Shown: positions 56,919-64,000 of the stretch, piece by piece | Numbering within the stretch: position 1 is the first letter of the stretch | How the letters are laid out: every line of letters begins with the position of its first letter | Assembly: GCF_011752005.1 (NCBI RefSeq) | Contig: NZ_JAAIJZ010000001.1 | Span: 620,001 to 684,000 of the forward strand | Reading direction: 5' to 3' | DNA from: Canibacter zhoujuaniae | Lineage (GTDB): Bacteria; Actinomycetota; Actinomycetes; Actinomycetales; Microbacteriaceae | DNA: 64,000 nucleotides | Made by a program: the position numbers and the translations under genes | The notes under the pieces: model-generated | What the model was told of the DNA's origin: nothing | What the model saw: the letters and a program-made list of their open reading frames with translations, nothing else | The model's database searches: none

Positions 56919-58301
56919 TTACCCCTCGTAAATGAAGTCTGCGCCGAGTTTGCGCAGTTTATCTATAAAATTTTCGTAGCCACGGGCAATAATGCCGATA
57001 TTTGAAACTTTACTCTGTCCTGATGCTGTCAGCGCCGCAATCAGATGCGAGAACCCGCCGCGCAGGTCGGGCACCTCGATATCTGCGCCGTGCAGCGGGG
57101 TCGGGCCGGTAATCACGGCTGCCTGCTCAAACTCACGGCGTTTAACGCGGCGTCGCTCATCTTCCAGCCCAGATTTGTGCACCACAATATCGGCGCCCAT
57201 CTGATTTAGCGCATCTGTGAAGCCGAAGCGGTTTTCATACACGGTTTCATGAATTGTTGACACGCCCGGTGCCTGCGTGAGGGCCACGACAAGCGGCTGC
57301 TGCCAGTCTGTCATGAATCCCGGGTGCACATCGGTTTCAATCGTGACGGGGTTGAGGTCGCCCTCTTTGCGCCAGAAACGAATTCCATCATCGTGCACTT
57401 CAAACTCACCGCCGACCTTACGGTACACGTTCAAGAATGTCATCAGCTCTTCCTGCCTGGCACCCCCGACGAAGATATCGCCGTTGGTGGCGAGCGCAGC
57501 CGACGCCCATGAGGCGGCCTCATTGCGGTCTGCTATCGCGCGGTGGTCGTAGCCGCCGAGCTCTTTCACACCCTCAATGAAGATCACCCGGTTTGGCTCA
57601 ACATTGATGATGGCGCCCATCTTCTGCAGAATGCAGATGAGGTCAATAATTTCTGGCTCAATTGCAGCATTGCGCAGTTCGGTATGCCCCTCAGCAAGCA
57701 CGCCGGTGAGCAGCACCTGCTCGGTTGCGCCGACTGACGGATACGGCAGCTCAATATTTGCGCCCCGCAACCCGTTTGGTGCAGTCAGGCTGATGCCACC
57801 CGACTGTTTGTCAACAACCGCACCAAATTTGCGCAGCGCGTCAAGGTGAAAGTCGATTGGGCGGTCGCCGATCCGACACCCCCCAAGATCCGGGATAAAA
57901 GCCTCACCAAGGCGGTGCAGCAGCGGGCCGCAAAAAAGAATCGGGATGCGCGATGAGCCTGCGTGCGCGTCGATATCAGCTTTATGCGCTTTTTCAACAT
58001 TGGAGGGATCGAGGATCCACTCATCGTTTTCACCGCGCGTAATCAGCACTCCGTGCAGAGCCAGCAGCCCAGCAACTACGCGCACATCTGAGATGTTCGG
58101 AACGTCACGCAGCACACTCTGTTTATGCCCGAGCAGAGCCGCAACCATCGCTTTTGTCGCAAGGTTTTTCGCACCGCGCACCTCGATGCGACCGCGCAGC
58201 GGTTTGCCGCCGTTGATGATGATCTCGTCTGAGGTCAGACCTACGCGTTCGCCAGCCTTTTTTGCATCTAGCGCGAGACCGTCGGTTTTCTTGTCGCTCA
58301 T
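56919..58301 (-). CDS. murA: UDP-N-acetylglucosamine 1-carboxyvinyltransferase
   Basis: The first committed step of peptidoglycan synthesis. The 460-residue product has EIIINGGKPLRGRIEVRGAKN, the active-site loop LGGCRIGDRPID (catalytic Cys present, so fosfomycin sensitivity is not excluded by this residue) and GFMTDWQQPLVVALT. The N-terminal 20 residues before IIINGGKPL are extra. ATG 18 bases downstream of leuD. Confidence 0.95.
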   Translation of the reverse strand: MSDKKTDGLALDAKKAGERVGLTSDEIIINGGKPLRGRIEVRGAKNLATKAMVAALLGHKQSVLRDVPNISDVRVVAGLLALHGVLITRGENDEWILDPSNVEKAHKADIDAHAGSSRIPILFCGPLLHRLGEAFIPDLGGCRIGDRPIDFHLDALRKFGAVVDKQSGGISLTAPNGLRGANIELPYPSVGATEQVLLTGVLAEGHTELRNAAIEPEIIDLICILQKMGAIINVEPNRVIFIEGVKELGGYDHRAIADRNEAASWASAALATNGDIFVGGARQEELMTFLNVYRKVGGEFEVHDDGIRFWRKEGDLNPVTIETDVHPGFMTDWQQPLVVALTQAPGVSTIHETVYENRFGFTDALNQMGADIVVHKSGLEDERRRVKRREFEQAAVITGPTPLHGADIEVPDLRGGFSHLIAALTASGQSKVSNIGIIARGYENFIDKLRKLGADFIYEG

Positions 58302-58319
58302 CTGTTTTGTTCCTATTAA

Positions 58320-58907
58320 CTAGATAGTTGTTGGCATCCAGGTCGGACGCTGCGCTTCGTAGGCGGCTATCGCATCTTCATTTTGCAGTGTTAGAGAGAT
58401 ATCGTCTAAGCCCTCTAACAGTCTCCATCGAGTGTACTCGTCTATTTGAAACCGTAGCTTGAGGTCTTTGCAGGTGATTGTTAACTCTTCGAGATCAACC
58501 GTGACATCAGCTTCCGGGTCTGCGTCAAGCAGCTGCCACAGTTGAGAGGTCTCATCTTCAGTAATTTGGGCGGTTAAAAGCCCCTGCTTGCCAGCATTAC
58601 CGCGGAAGATATCACCGAATCTGGCAGAGATCACAACACGAAAACCAAAGTCACGCAGCGCCCACACAGCGTGCTCACGCGATGAGCCAATGCCAAAATC
58701 TGGGCCAGCCACAAGCACTTTCGCGCTCTTTGCCGGTTCGTGGTTGAGAAGGAAGTCTGGATCCTGCCGCCAGTTGAAAAACAGCGCGTCTTCAAAACCT
58801 GTTTTCGTGATCCGCTTTAAAAACTGCGCCGGCAGAATTTGATCAGTGTCAATGTTTGCCAGCTGGATGGCAGCAGCCTTCCCGGTCACTATTCTTATTG
58901 GCTCCAT
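58320..58907 (-). CDS. leuD: 3-isopropylmalate dehydratase, small subunit
   Basis: The small subunit of isopropylmalate isomerase in leucine synthesis, 195 residues. Motifs: IDTDQILPAQFLKRI, LVAGPDFGIGSSREHAVWAL and FGDIFRGNAGKQGLL. Its ATG overlaps the leuC stop by one base, so subunit production is coupled. leuB is not in the window. Confidence 0.96.
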   Translation of the reverse strand: MEPIRIVTGKAAAIQLANIDTDQILPAQFLKRITKTGFEDALFFNWRQDPDFLLNHEPAKSAKVLVAGPDFGIGSSREHAVWALRDFGFRVVISARFGDIFRGNAGKQGLLTAQITEDETSQLWQLLDADPEADVTVDLEELTITCKDLKLRFQIDEYTRWRLLEGLDDISLTLQNEDAIAAYEAQRPTWMPTTI

Positions 58908-60388
58908 TAGCGCCCCTCCTCAATAGTTGCAACCGGTTTAGCATCGTAAGTTATTCCATTGCGCGCGTCTTCGGCAAGATCCCACGGGCTTGACAGCGTT
59001 CCGCGAATGGCTGTTGCTGCGGCGACAAGCGGTGACACCAGGTGTGTGCGGCCGCCTTTGCCCTGCCTGCCCTCAAAGTTGCGGTTTGAGGTTGAGGCGC
59101 ATCTCTCCCCCGGCGTCAGCTGGTCGGGGTTCATGCCGAGGCACATTGAGCAGCCGGCAAACCGCCACTCGCCGCCGAATTCTTTAATAACCCTGTCGAT
59201 GCCCTCTGCTTCGGCCTCTAACCGCACGCGCGCAGAGCCGGGCACAACCATCAGGCGCAGGCCGTCAGCCTTCTTTTTACCCTTAATAATTTTGGCGAAC
59301 TCACGCAGATCTTCGACCCGTGAGTTGGTGCACGAACCCATAAAAACGGTGTCAACGCGAATGTCTTTCAGCGGCGTTCCGGGCCTTAGATCCATATATT
59401 CGAGCGCCCGTTCTGCCGCTGCCCTATCGTTCTGGTCGGTAAATTGGGAGGGATCGGGGATAGCCTCTGACAGCGGCACCCCCTGCCCTGGATTGGTGCC
59501 CCATGTGACGAACGGCTCAAGCTTGGAAGCGTCGATAAAAACCTCTTTATCGAATTTGGCTCCCTCATCTGTTGGCAGCGTCTTCCAATACGCTACGGCT
59601 TCGTCCCAGTCTTTCCCTTTGGGGGCGCGCTCACGGCCCTTCACATACTCGAATGTTGTGTCGTCGGGCGCAACCATGCCCGCGCGGGCACCTGCTTCAA
59701 TGCTCATGTTGCAGATTGTCATGCGCCCCTCCATGGAGAGAGAGCGGATCGTTGAGCCGCGATACTCAAGCACATAACCCTGCCCGCCACCGGTGCCAAT
59801 TTTTGCAATAACCGCAAGAATTATGTCTTTTGCGGTGACCCCTGGGCGCAGCTCACCCTCGACATTGATCGCCATCGTCTTAAAGGGTTTGAGCGGGAGA
59901 GTCTGGGTGGCAAACACGTGCTCTACCTCACTGGTGCCGATCCCGAAAGCCATTGCCCCAAAGGCGCCGTGGGTTGAGGTGTGTGAGTCACCGCACACAA
60001 CGGTAATGCCCGGCATGGTGAGACCGAGCTGCGGGCCCATCAGGTGCACGATCCCCTGCTCTTTATCGCCCAGCGGGTGCGCCCGCACACCAAACTCTTT
60101 CACATTCTGTCTGAGAGTTTCGATCTGCAGTCTGCTTGTCGGGTCGGCGATCTGCCGAGTGATGTTGATGGTCGGGGTGTTGTGGTCTTCTGTTGCAACC
60201 GTCAGGTCAACGCGCCGCAACGGCCTGTTTGCCATGCGCAGCCCGTCAAATGCTTGTGCGCTGGTGACTTCGTGAATCAGGTGCAGATCGATATAGATCA
60301 GATCTGGCTCACCGTTTTCGCCTTTGACCACAACATGACTGTCCCAGACCTTCTCAGCAAGTGTGCGGGGTTTGGTTTTCGCAGTCAA
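58907..60388 (-). CDS. leuC: 3-isopropylmalate dehydratase, large subunit
   Basis: The 493-residue aconitase-family protein carries three cysteines for the [4Fe-4S] cluster: one in VFMGSCTNSRVEDLREFA and two in AGCSMCLGMNPD. It isomerises 2-isopropylmalate to 3-isopropylmalate. The start is TTG 60388 (reads MTAKTKPRTLAEKVWD) with AGGAGG 8 bases upstream; that site overlaps the terC stop codon. Leucine synthesis here may thus be tied to the terC transcript. Confidence 0.95.
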   Translation of the reverse strand: MTAKTKPRTLAEKVWDSHVVVKGENGEPDLIYIDLHLIHEVTSAQAFDGLRMANRPLRRVDLTVATEDHNTPTINITRQIADPTSRLQIETLRQNVKEFGVRAHPLGDKEQGIVHLMGPQLGLTMPGITVVCGDSHTSTHGAFGAMAFGIGTSEVEHVFATQTLPLKPFKTMAINVEGELRPGVTAKDIILAVIAKIGTGGGQGYVLEYRGSTIRSLSMEGRMTICNMSIEAGARAGMVAPDDTTFEYVKGRERAPKGKDWDEAVAYWKTLPTDEGAKFDKEVFIDASKLEPFVTWGTNPGQGVPLSEAIPDPSQFTDQNDRAAAERALEYMDLRPGTPLKDIRVDTVFMGSCTNSRVEDLREFAKIIKGKKKADGLRLMVVPGSARVRLEAEAEGIDRVIKEFGGEWRFAGCSMCLGMNPDQLTPGERCASTSNRNFEGRQGKGGRTHLVSPLVAAATAIRGTLSSPWDLAEDARNGITYDAKPVATIEEGR

Positions 60389-60400
60389 GTAGCTCGCCTC

Positions 60401-61414
60401 CTATAGGTCGCCGGCACCGAAGGTTGGCTTGTGGCCTTCCTTATTCTCTGTTTTCTTCATTTTAATCAAGCTTGCAACGGTTGCGACCGCCATGCAAACC
60501 ACAATAACCCCCAGCGAGAACCAGGTGCTCGGGGTTGGGATCCAAGAAATGTGTTCACCGTTATTAATGAACGGCAGCTCGTTGTGGCTTGCAGCGTGCA
60601 GCACGAGTTTCACACCGATATAGGCCAGAATTGCGGCTATGCCGTAGTGCAGGTATTCGAGGCGTTCGAGCAAACCGCCAAGCAGGAAGTAGAGCTGACG
60701 CAGACCCATGAGCGCAAAAACGTTGGCGGTAAACACGATGAATGGGCTCTGTGTGATACCGAAAATTGCGGGGATCGAGTCGAGCGCAAACAGGATGTCT
60801 GTTGATCCGAGGGCGAAGAGCACAAGCAGGAACGGTGTGAAATAGCGTTTGCCGTCTGCCACAACAGACAGTTTTGCGCCGTGGAAATCGTCAGTGAAGG
60901 GCAGCACGCGTTTGATTGTGCGCACCGCCAAACCTTCAGAGTGGTCATCGTCTTCATCGTGTTTCACCTGTTTCCAGGCGGTCCAGATCAGCCAGGCACC
61001 AAAAATATAGAAGATCCAGCTGAACTGCTCAATCAGCGCTGCGCCTGCGAGGATAAAAATACCGCGGAATATGAGCGCCAGGATGATACCGATCATCAGC
61101 GCCCGCTGCACGTATTCGTGCGGCACTTTAAAGGCGCCAAGGATCATAACGAAAACAAACAGGTTGTCTATCGAAAGTGAATACTCTGTGAGCCAGCCGG
61201 CGAGAAATTCTGAGCCGTGCTGCGCGTCGCCGAGCACGAACATGCAACCGGCAAAAACGAGGGCGAGCCCGACATAAAAACCGACCCACAGGGCCGCCTC
61301 ACGCATGCTCGGAACGTGCGGACGTTTAATGATCAGCAGCAGGTCGATAATCAAAATGGCGAGCAAGGCCACCATTGAGCCTATTTCAAACCACACTGGC
61401 AGAGCGGATTCCAA
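60401..61414 (-). CDS. TerC/Alx-family membrane protein (probable Mn2+ exporter)
   Basis: The 337-residue product has eight or nine helices. TerC signatures: SLSIDNLFVFVMILGAF and ALGSTDILFALDSIPAIFGIT with membrane-embedded Asp residues. A soluble acidic/His loop (KHDEDDDHSEG) lies mid-protein. Family members export manganese and help metalate secreted enzymes. Start TTG 61414 with AAGGAG 7 bases upstream. It is preceded by a yybP-ykoY riboswitch and its stop lies in the leuC ribosome site, so it heads a long operon. Confidence 0.9.
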   Translation of the reverse strand: MESALPVWFEIGSMVALLAILIIDLLLIIKRPHVPSMREAALWVGFYVGLALVFAGCMFVLGDAQHGSEFLAGWLTEYSLSIDNLFVFVMILGAFKVPHEYVQRALMIGIILALIFRGIFILAGAALIEQFSWIFYIFGAWLIWTAWKQVKHDEDDDHSEGLAVRTIKRVLPFTDDFHGAKLSVVADGKRYFTPFLLVLFALGSTDILFALDSIPAIFGITQSPFIVFTANVFALMGLRQLYFLLGGLLERLEYLHYGIAAILAYIGVKLVLHAASHNELPFINNGEHISWIPTPSTWFSLGVIVVCMAVATVASLIKMKKTENKEGHKPTFGAGDL

Positions 61415-61448
61415 AATTTATCTCCTTCTAAACGCGCTTGTGCGCTGT

Positions 61449-61563
61449 CTGAAGGTCTCTTCCCGGCAGCTTGCCAATTAAGAACCAGCTGCCGCGCCTG
61501 CACCGGTCGCTCGTTAGCGACGTACTGACGACACAGGCGAAGCGGAATACTCCCCTTCTGCAG
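61449..61563 (-). ncRNA. yybP-ykoY manganese riboswitch
   Basis: The minus-strand leader of terC has the family's conserved core. GAAGGGGAGTA (61557-61547) pairs through P1 with AGAGACCTTC (61460-61451). Between them are the conserved TGTCGTCAGTACG and CCGG flanking a 6-bp hairpin (GTCGCT-AACG-AGCGAC), enclosed by GCCTG/CAGGC, and a GGCAGC/GCTGCC hairpin leads back to P1. Yybp-ykoY RNAs bind Mn2+ and switch on exporters such as TerC/Alx and MntP. The agreement with the known consensus is by memory, but both halves and the gene context fit. Confidence 0.85.
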
Positions 61564-61569
61564 AGCACC

Positions 61570-61575
61570 ATTATA
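61570..61575 (-). promoter_or_regulatory. -10 element of the terC operon
   Basis: A perfect TATAAT on the minus strand (61575-61570) would start RNA about 61563, exactly at the first base of the riboswitch. No good -35 at 17 bases is seen. The rest of the 61415-61726 gap contains only this leader and the upstream region of the divergent transporter gene. Confidence 0.6.
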
Positions 61576-61726
61576 TCCGTCTGCAACCGTGAAAGAATCT
61601 AATTTTTCTGGCAGAATATCTAATGCTTAAGCACCACTCGGGGCAGCGGGTGAGCGCGGGGCCGCAGAGGCCGTGACACCGACGTGCATCATTCTCAACA
61701 CAATGAGTTAAGGATTTGTTGCTGTT

Positions 61727-62425
61727 ATGAACGCTGCTCCTGAAAAAAATCTACCCACTATCGCGCGTTTTGCTTCTGGCGGATCCGGCATCTACGCAAC
61801 CCTGCTTGCGGTTATGGCCGTAGTGCTGATTCTGTCTAATATTGGCGCTTCAAAGGGTGTAATTATCGGCCCGCTTGTCACCGATGGCGGTTTTTTCCTC
61901 TTCCCGCTCGCTTATATTGTTGGTGATCTTGTTTCGGAAGTTTACGGTTTTAAGAAGGCACGGCTGGCCATCACGGTTAGTTTTCTGCTCTCAATTTTTG
62001 CGGCCTTTTGCTATTGGGTGATTATTTGGCTCCCCGGCGCAGAGTGGTATGACGGGCAGGAGGCTCTTGAGCGCACACTCGGGCCGATCCCGCTTATTGT
62101 GCTTGCGTCTCTTGCAGCGTTCTTCGTCGGTCAGCTCTTTAACGCCTGGGTGCTTGTGCGCATGAAGCAGCGCACGGGTGAGCGTCTCCTCTTTGGGCGG
62201 ATCGCGGTGTCTACCCTTGCCGGCGAGTTCGTAGATACGGTGGTCTTCTGCTCAATTGCGGCACCTGTTATCGGTATTTCAAACATCTCCACTTTTGCAA
62301 ACTACGTGATTGTTGGTTTCCTGTTTAAGTCTGCGGTTGAGATAGTGCTGTCACCTGTGACTATCGCCGTGATTGGTGCTGTGAAACGCGCCGAACCTGA
62401 ATACCGCGCAAACAGCGCTAAATAA
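61727..62425 (+). CDS. Queuosine precursor transporter (YhhQ/DUF165 family)
   Basis: The 232-residue product has six hydrophobic segments. Family features are FPLAYIVGDLVSEVYGFKKAR, an NAWVLVRMKQRTGERLLFGRIAVSTLAGEFVDTVVF stretch and a C-terminal VLSPVTIAVIG. YhhQ proteins take up preQ0, preQ1 or queuine. With tgt at 21988 and no synthesis genes seen, salvage is likely. ATG 61727; AAGGA lies 12 bases upstream, rather far. It is divergent from terC. Confidence 0.87.
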   Translation: MNAAPEKNLPTIARFASGGSGIYATLLAVMAVVLILSNIGASKGVIIGPLVTDGGFFLFPLAYIVGDLVSEVYGFKKARLAITVSFLLSIFAAFCYWVIIWLPGAEWYDGQEALERTLGPIPLIVLASLAAFFVGQLFNAWVLVRMKQRTGERLLFGRIAVSTLAGEFVDTVVFCSIAAPVIGISNISTFANYVIVGFLFKSAVEIVLSPVTIAVIGAVKRAEPEYRANSAK

Positions 62426-62461
62426 GCGTCTGCTGGGGTTAAATCGGTAAGGATCGGGAGC

Positions 62462-62821
62462 ATGACGCGAGGAAAACAACCGCACACCCCGCGCTACGAG
62501 CAGGAGGAAACGCCGCGTGATGCAGCTCCTGCGCCGTATCAACTTGACTATGACTGGGTGTGGGATGGCGCAGAGGTTAAAACGCTTGCGGTGACGGTTG
62601 TTGGCGCAAGTTTAGACGATTTTCTTGAGTCACTGGAACCGGATATTAACGGTGTGCGCGGCAGCGGCGGCTGGGCAATTTTCCCGCAAGCTCAGCCCGG
62701 TCTCTACCACTTGGTTGCGGGTGGGGAGGATGTCGCAGACGCGTTAGAGGATGCGGCAGATCGCCTGTATCAGGCGGTTAAGCAGCAGCCCGGAGCGCGT
62801 CTCTTCTGGGAACAGCTCTAG
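62462..62821 (+). CDS. Conserved hypothetical small protein
   Basis: I do not recognise this 119-residue protein. It has no signal peptide or membrane helix. After a polar N-terminus of about 25 residues there is a compact alpha/beta-looking core (VKTLAVTVVGASLDDFLESL, GWAIFPQAQPGLYHLVAGG, ADALEDAADRLYQAV) ending FWEQL. ATG has AAGGA 8 bases upstream. It follows the transporter by 36 bases and may be co-transcribed with it. Confidence 0.65.
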   Translation: MTRGKQPHTPRYEQEETPRDAAPAPYQLDYDWVWDGAEVKTLAVTVVGASLDDFLESLEPDINGVRGSGGWAIFPQAQPGLYHLVAGGEDVADALEDAADRLYQAVKQQPGARLFWEQL

Positions 62822-62912
62822 CCGCGATCCCTCCGTGCCGCCGTTATTAATAGGTGTTTAATCTGTGTCGCCTACACCGGGTCTAAAACTTTTGAGGCAG
62901 CGCAAGATTGGT

Positions 62913-62926
62913 TAGGCTCGACTGTA
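62913..62926 (+). promoter_or_regulatory. -10 element of the oligopeptidase gene (leaderless)
   Basis: TAGGCT at 62913-62918 ends 7 bases before the ATG at 62926, with TTTGAG 16 bases upstream as a possible -35. No ribosome site is present, consistent with a leaderless mRNA. Confidence 0.5.
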
Positions 62927-64000
62927 TGACATTTCAAGCAGCATCGCTTCCCCCGGTTCCAGCGAAGAAACCTATCAAGCGCACGCATCACGGTGACACC
63001 GTAGTAGACAATTTTGATTGGCTGCGGGAACGGGAAAGCCAGGAGGTTTTAGAGCATCTGCACGCCGAAAACGCCTACGCAGATGAGATTCTGACCCCGC
63101 TGCACGGTTTGCGCGACAGGATTGTGGCAGAGGTGAAGAGCCACACCCAGGAGACCGATAGCTCAGTGCCCTATCGTGACGGCGATTTCTGGTATATCTC
63201 ACGCACACGCGAGGGCGATAACTATCCGCGCTTTAGCCGCATCTCTGTTGCGCACTCGCCAGAGCTGCCGCAGCTTGCTGCGGCGAGCGATGAGCTGCTT
63301 GACGGCGAAGAGGTGTTTCTCGACGCTCAGGCGCTTGCCGCAGGGTGCGAGTTTTTCCAGATTGGTGGTTTCACTATCAATGAGCCAGCAAACCTGCTTG
63401 CATACAGCGTAGACACAACCGGCGGCGAAGTTTTTGACTTACGGATCGTGGATCTCAGCACCGGTCGAGTGATCGATGACGCGGTAAAGAATGTTGCATA
63501 CGGGCTTGATTTCTCGATCGACGGCTCTAAGATCGTCTACGCAAAGAATGACGCGGCTTGGCGGCAGTGCGAGATTTGGGTGCACACGGTGGGTGCAGAT
63601 GCCGCAACAGATCGCCTGATCTACCGTGAAAACGATGAAAAATACACAACCTACGCTGCTGCGTCACGCGGCGGCGAAGCGCTGCTCATTCACGCTGAAT
63701 CGCACGCGGGGTGCGAGGTTTTCACAGTGCCGCTGGCTGATCCTGACACCACCCCGGTTTCTGTTGCTGGCCGCGTTGCCGATGTTGAATACTCGGTTGA
63801 GCACGCCGGTGATCACTATCTGGTGATCCACAACCGCGACCACGTCGGGTTCTCACTTGCCCGCCAGGAGCTTAATGTGACGGGCGCAGCGGCGCAGGAT
63901 ACTTGGGTAGAAATCATGGCACCCCAAAAGGGTGAACGCATCGAAGCCGTTGACGCTTTCAAAGGCCACGCGGCAGTAACGATGCGGGCGGCGGGTCTCC
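62926..64000 (+). CDS. ptrB: S9A-family oligopeptidase B (3' end outside window)
   Basis: The frame is open from ATG 62926 to the window end (358 codons visible). It encodes the N-terminal beta-propeller of a prolyl oligopeptidase. Seen: KRTHHGDTVVDNFDWLRERESQEVLEHLHAENAYAD, the classic POP/oligopeptidase B entry region; VPYRDGDFWYISRTREGDNYP; and GLDFSIDGSKIVYAKNDAAWRQCEIWVH. The catalytic Ser-Asp-His domain lies beyond the window, so activity cannot be checked. Such cytosolic enzymes cut peptides after basic residues. Confidence 0.88.
   Translation, partial: MTFQAASLPPVPAKKPIKRTHHGDTVVDNFDWLRERESQEVLEHLHAENAYADEILTPLHGLRDRIVAEVKSHTQETDSSVPYRDGDFWYISRTREGDNYPRFSRISVAHSPELPQLAAASDELLDGEEVFLDAQALAAGCEFFQIGGFTINEPANLLAYSVDTTGGEVFDLRIVDLSTGRVIDDAVKNVAYGLDFSIDGSKIVYAKNDAAWRQCEIWVHTVGADAATDRLIYRENDEKYTTYAAASRGGEALLIHAESHAGCEVFTVPLADPDTTPVSVAGRVADVEYSVEHAGDHYLVIHNRDHVGFSLARQELNVTGAAAQDTWVEIMAPQKGERIEAVDAFKGHAAVTMRAAGL

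Noticed and set aside
62975..63412. Short frames at the right end on both strands
   Set aside because: They are shadows of the oligopeptidase B frame, which is open from 62926 to the end of the window with clear family motifs.

Overview
The window reads as chromosomal core DNA of an actinobacterium, most likely a small-genome member of the Microbacteriaceae with unusually moderate GC (my estimate by eye, mid-50s percent). The evidence is gene order and family type. A PASTA kinase converges on class II DAHP synthase; a ParA gene sits beside two MerR genes and a GarA-type FHA gene; rplS, trmD, rimM, khpA, rpsP, ffh, ftsY, mutM, rnc, rpmF, DUF177, coaD, recG and rsmD lie in a row; and leuCD-murA-plsC-gpsA-ddl forms a second block. 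Many genes start with GTG, and several have a -10-like hexamer 5-9 bases before the start codon, the actinobacterial leaderless pattern. I cannot name the genus from sequence alone; the 16S gene in the window would settle it. I see no insertion sequence, prophage, CRISPR array or toxin-antitoxin pair.

Layout. 1-8.9 kb: the C-terminal half of a PASTA kinase, aroG, an acyltransferase facing a fatty acyl-CoA ligase, peptide deformylase facing parA, then the garA-ftsR-merR regulators. 9-16 kb: a small membrane-protein locus with its own promoter and a short ORF, then a six-gene Mrp Na+/H+ antiporter operon. 16.1-22 kb: a complete rRNA operon on the minus strand (16S, 23S, 5S) with no tRNA in the spacer. 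22-30 kb: tgt, then a tight minus-strand run ilvE-FAH-rlmN-lysR-gltX-flavoprotein behind tRNA-Leu(UAG). 30-36 kb: a tiny histidine-rich protein, rdgB-rph-murI, and a 908-residue HtaA-domain cell-wall protein behind putative iron boxes. 36-51.7 kb: rnhB, lepB, a nitronate monooxygenase and the ribosome/SRP/RNA-processing cluster, interrupted by a plus-strand GCS2-type ligase and by lysE; smc is absent from its usual place. 51.8-60.4 kb: a succinate-semialdehyde dehydrogenase, a DUF3515 lipoprotein and the ddl-gpsA-plsC-murA-leuDC block. 60.4-64 kb: terC behind a yybP-ykoY manganese riboswitch, a queuosine-precursor transporter, a small unknown protein and the start of oligopeptidase B.

How the genes fit together. 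Most are housekeeping genes for translation, envelope synthesis, DNA repair and amino acid synthesis. tgt and the YhhQ-type transporter together suggest salvage of a queuosine precursor. The HtaA protein and its iron boxes suggest heme or iron capture at the surface. The most notable regulatory feature is the manganese riboswitch. It precedes terC, whose stop codon lies inside the ribosome binding site of leuC, and leuC begins an unbroken co-directional run to ddl. Manganese could therefore influence leucine, peptidoglycan and phospholipid genes as well as metal export.
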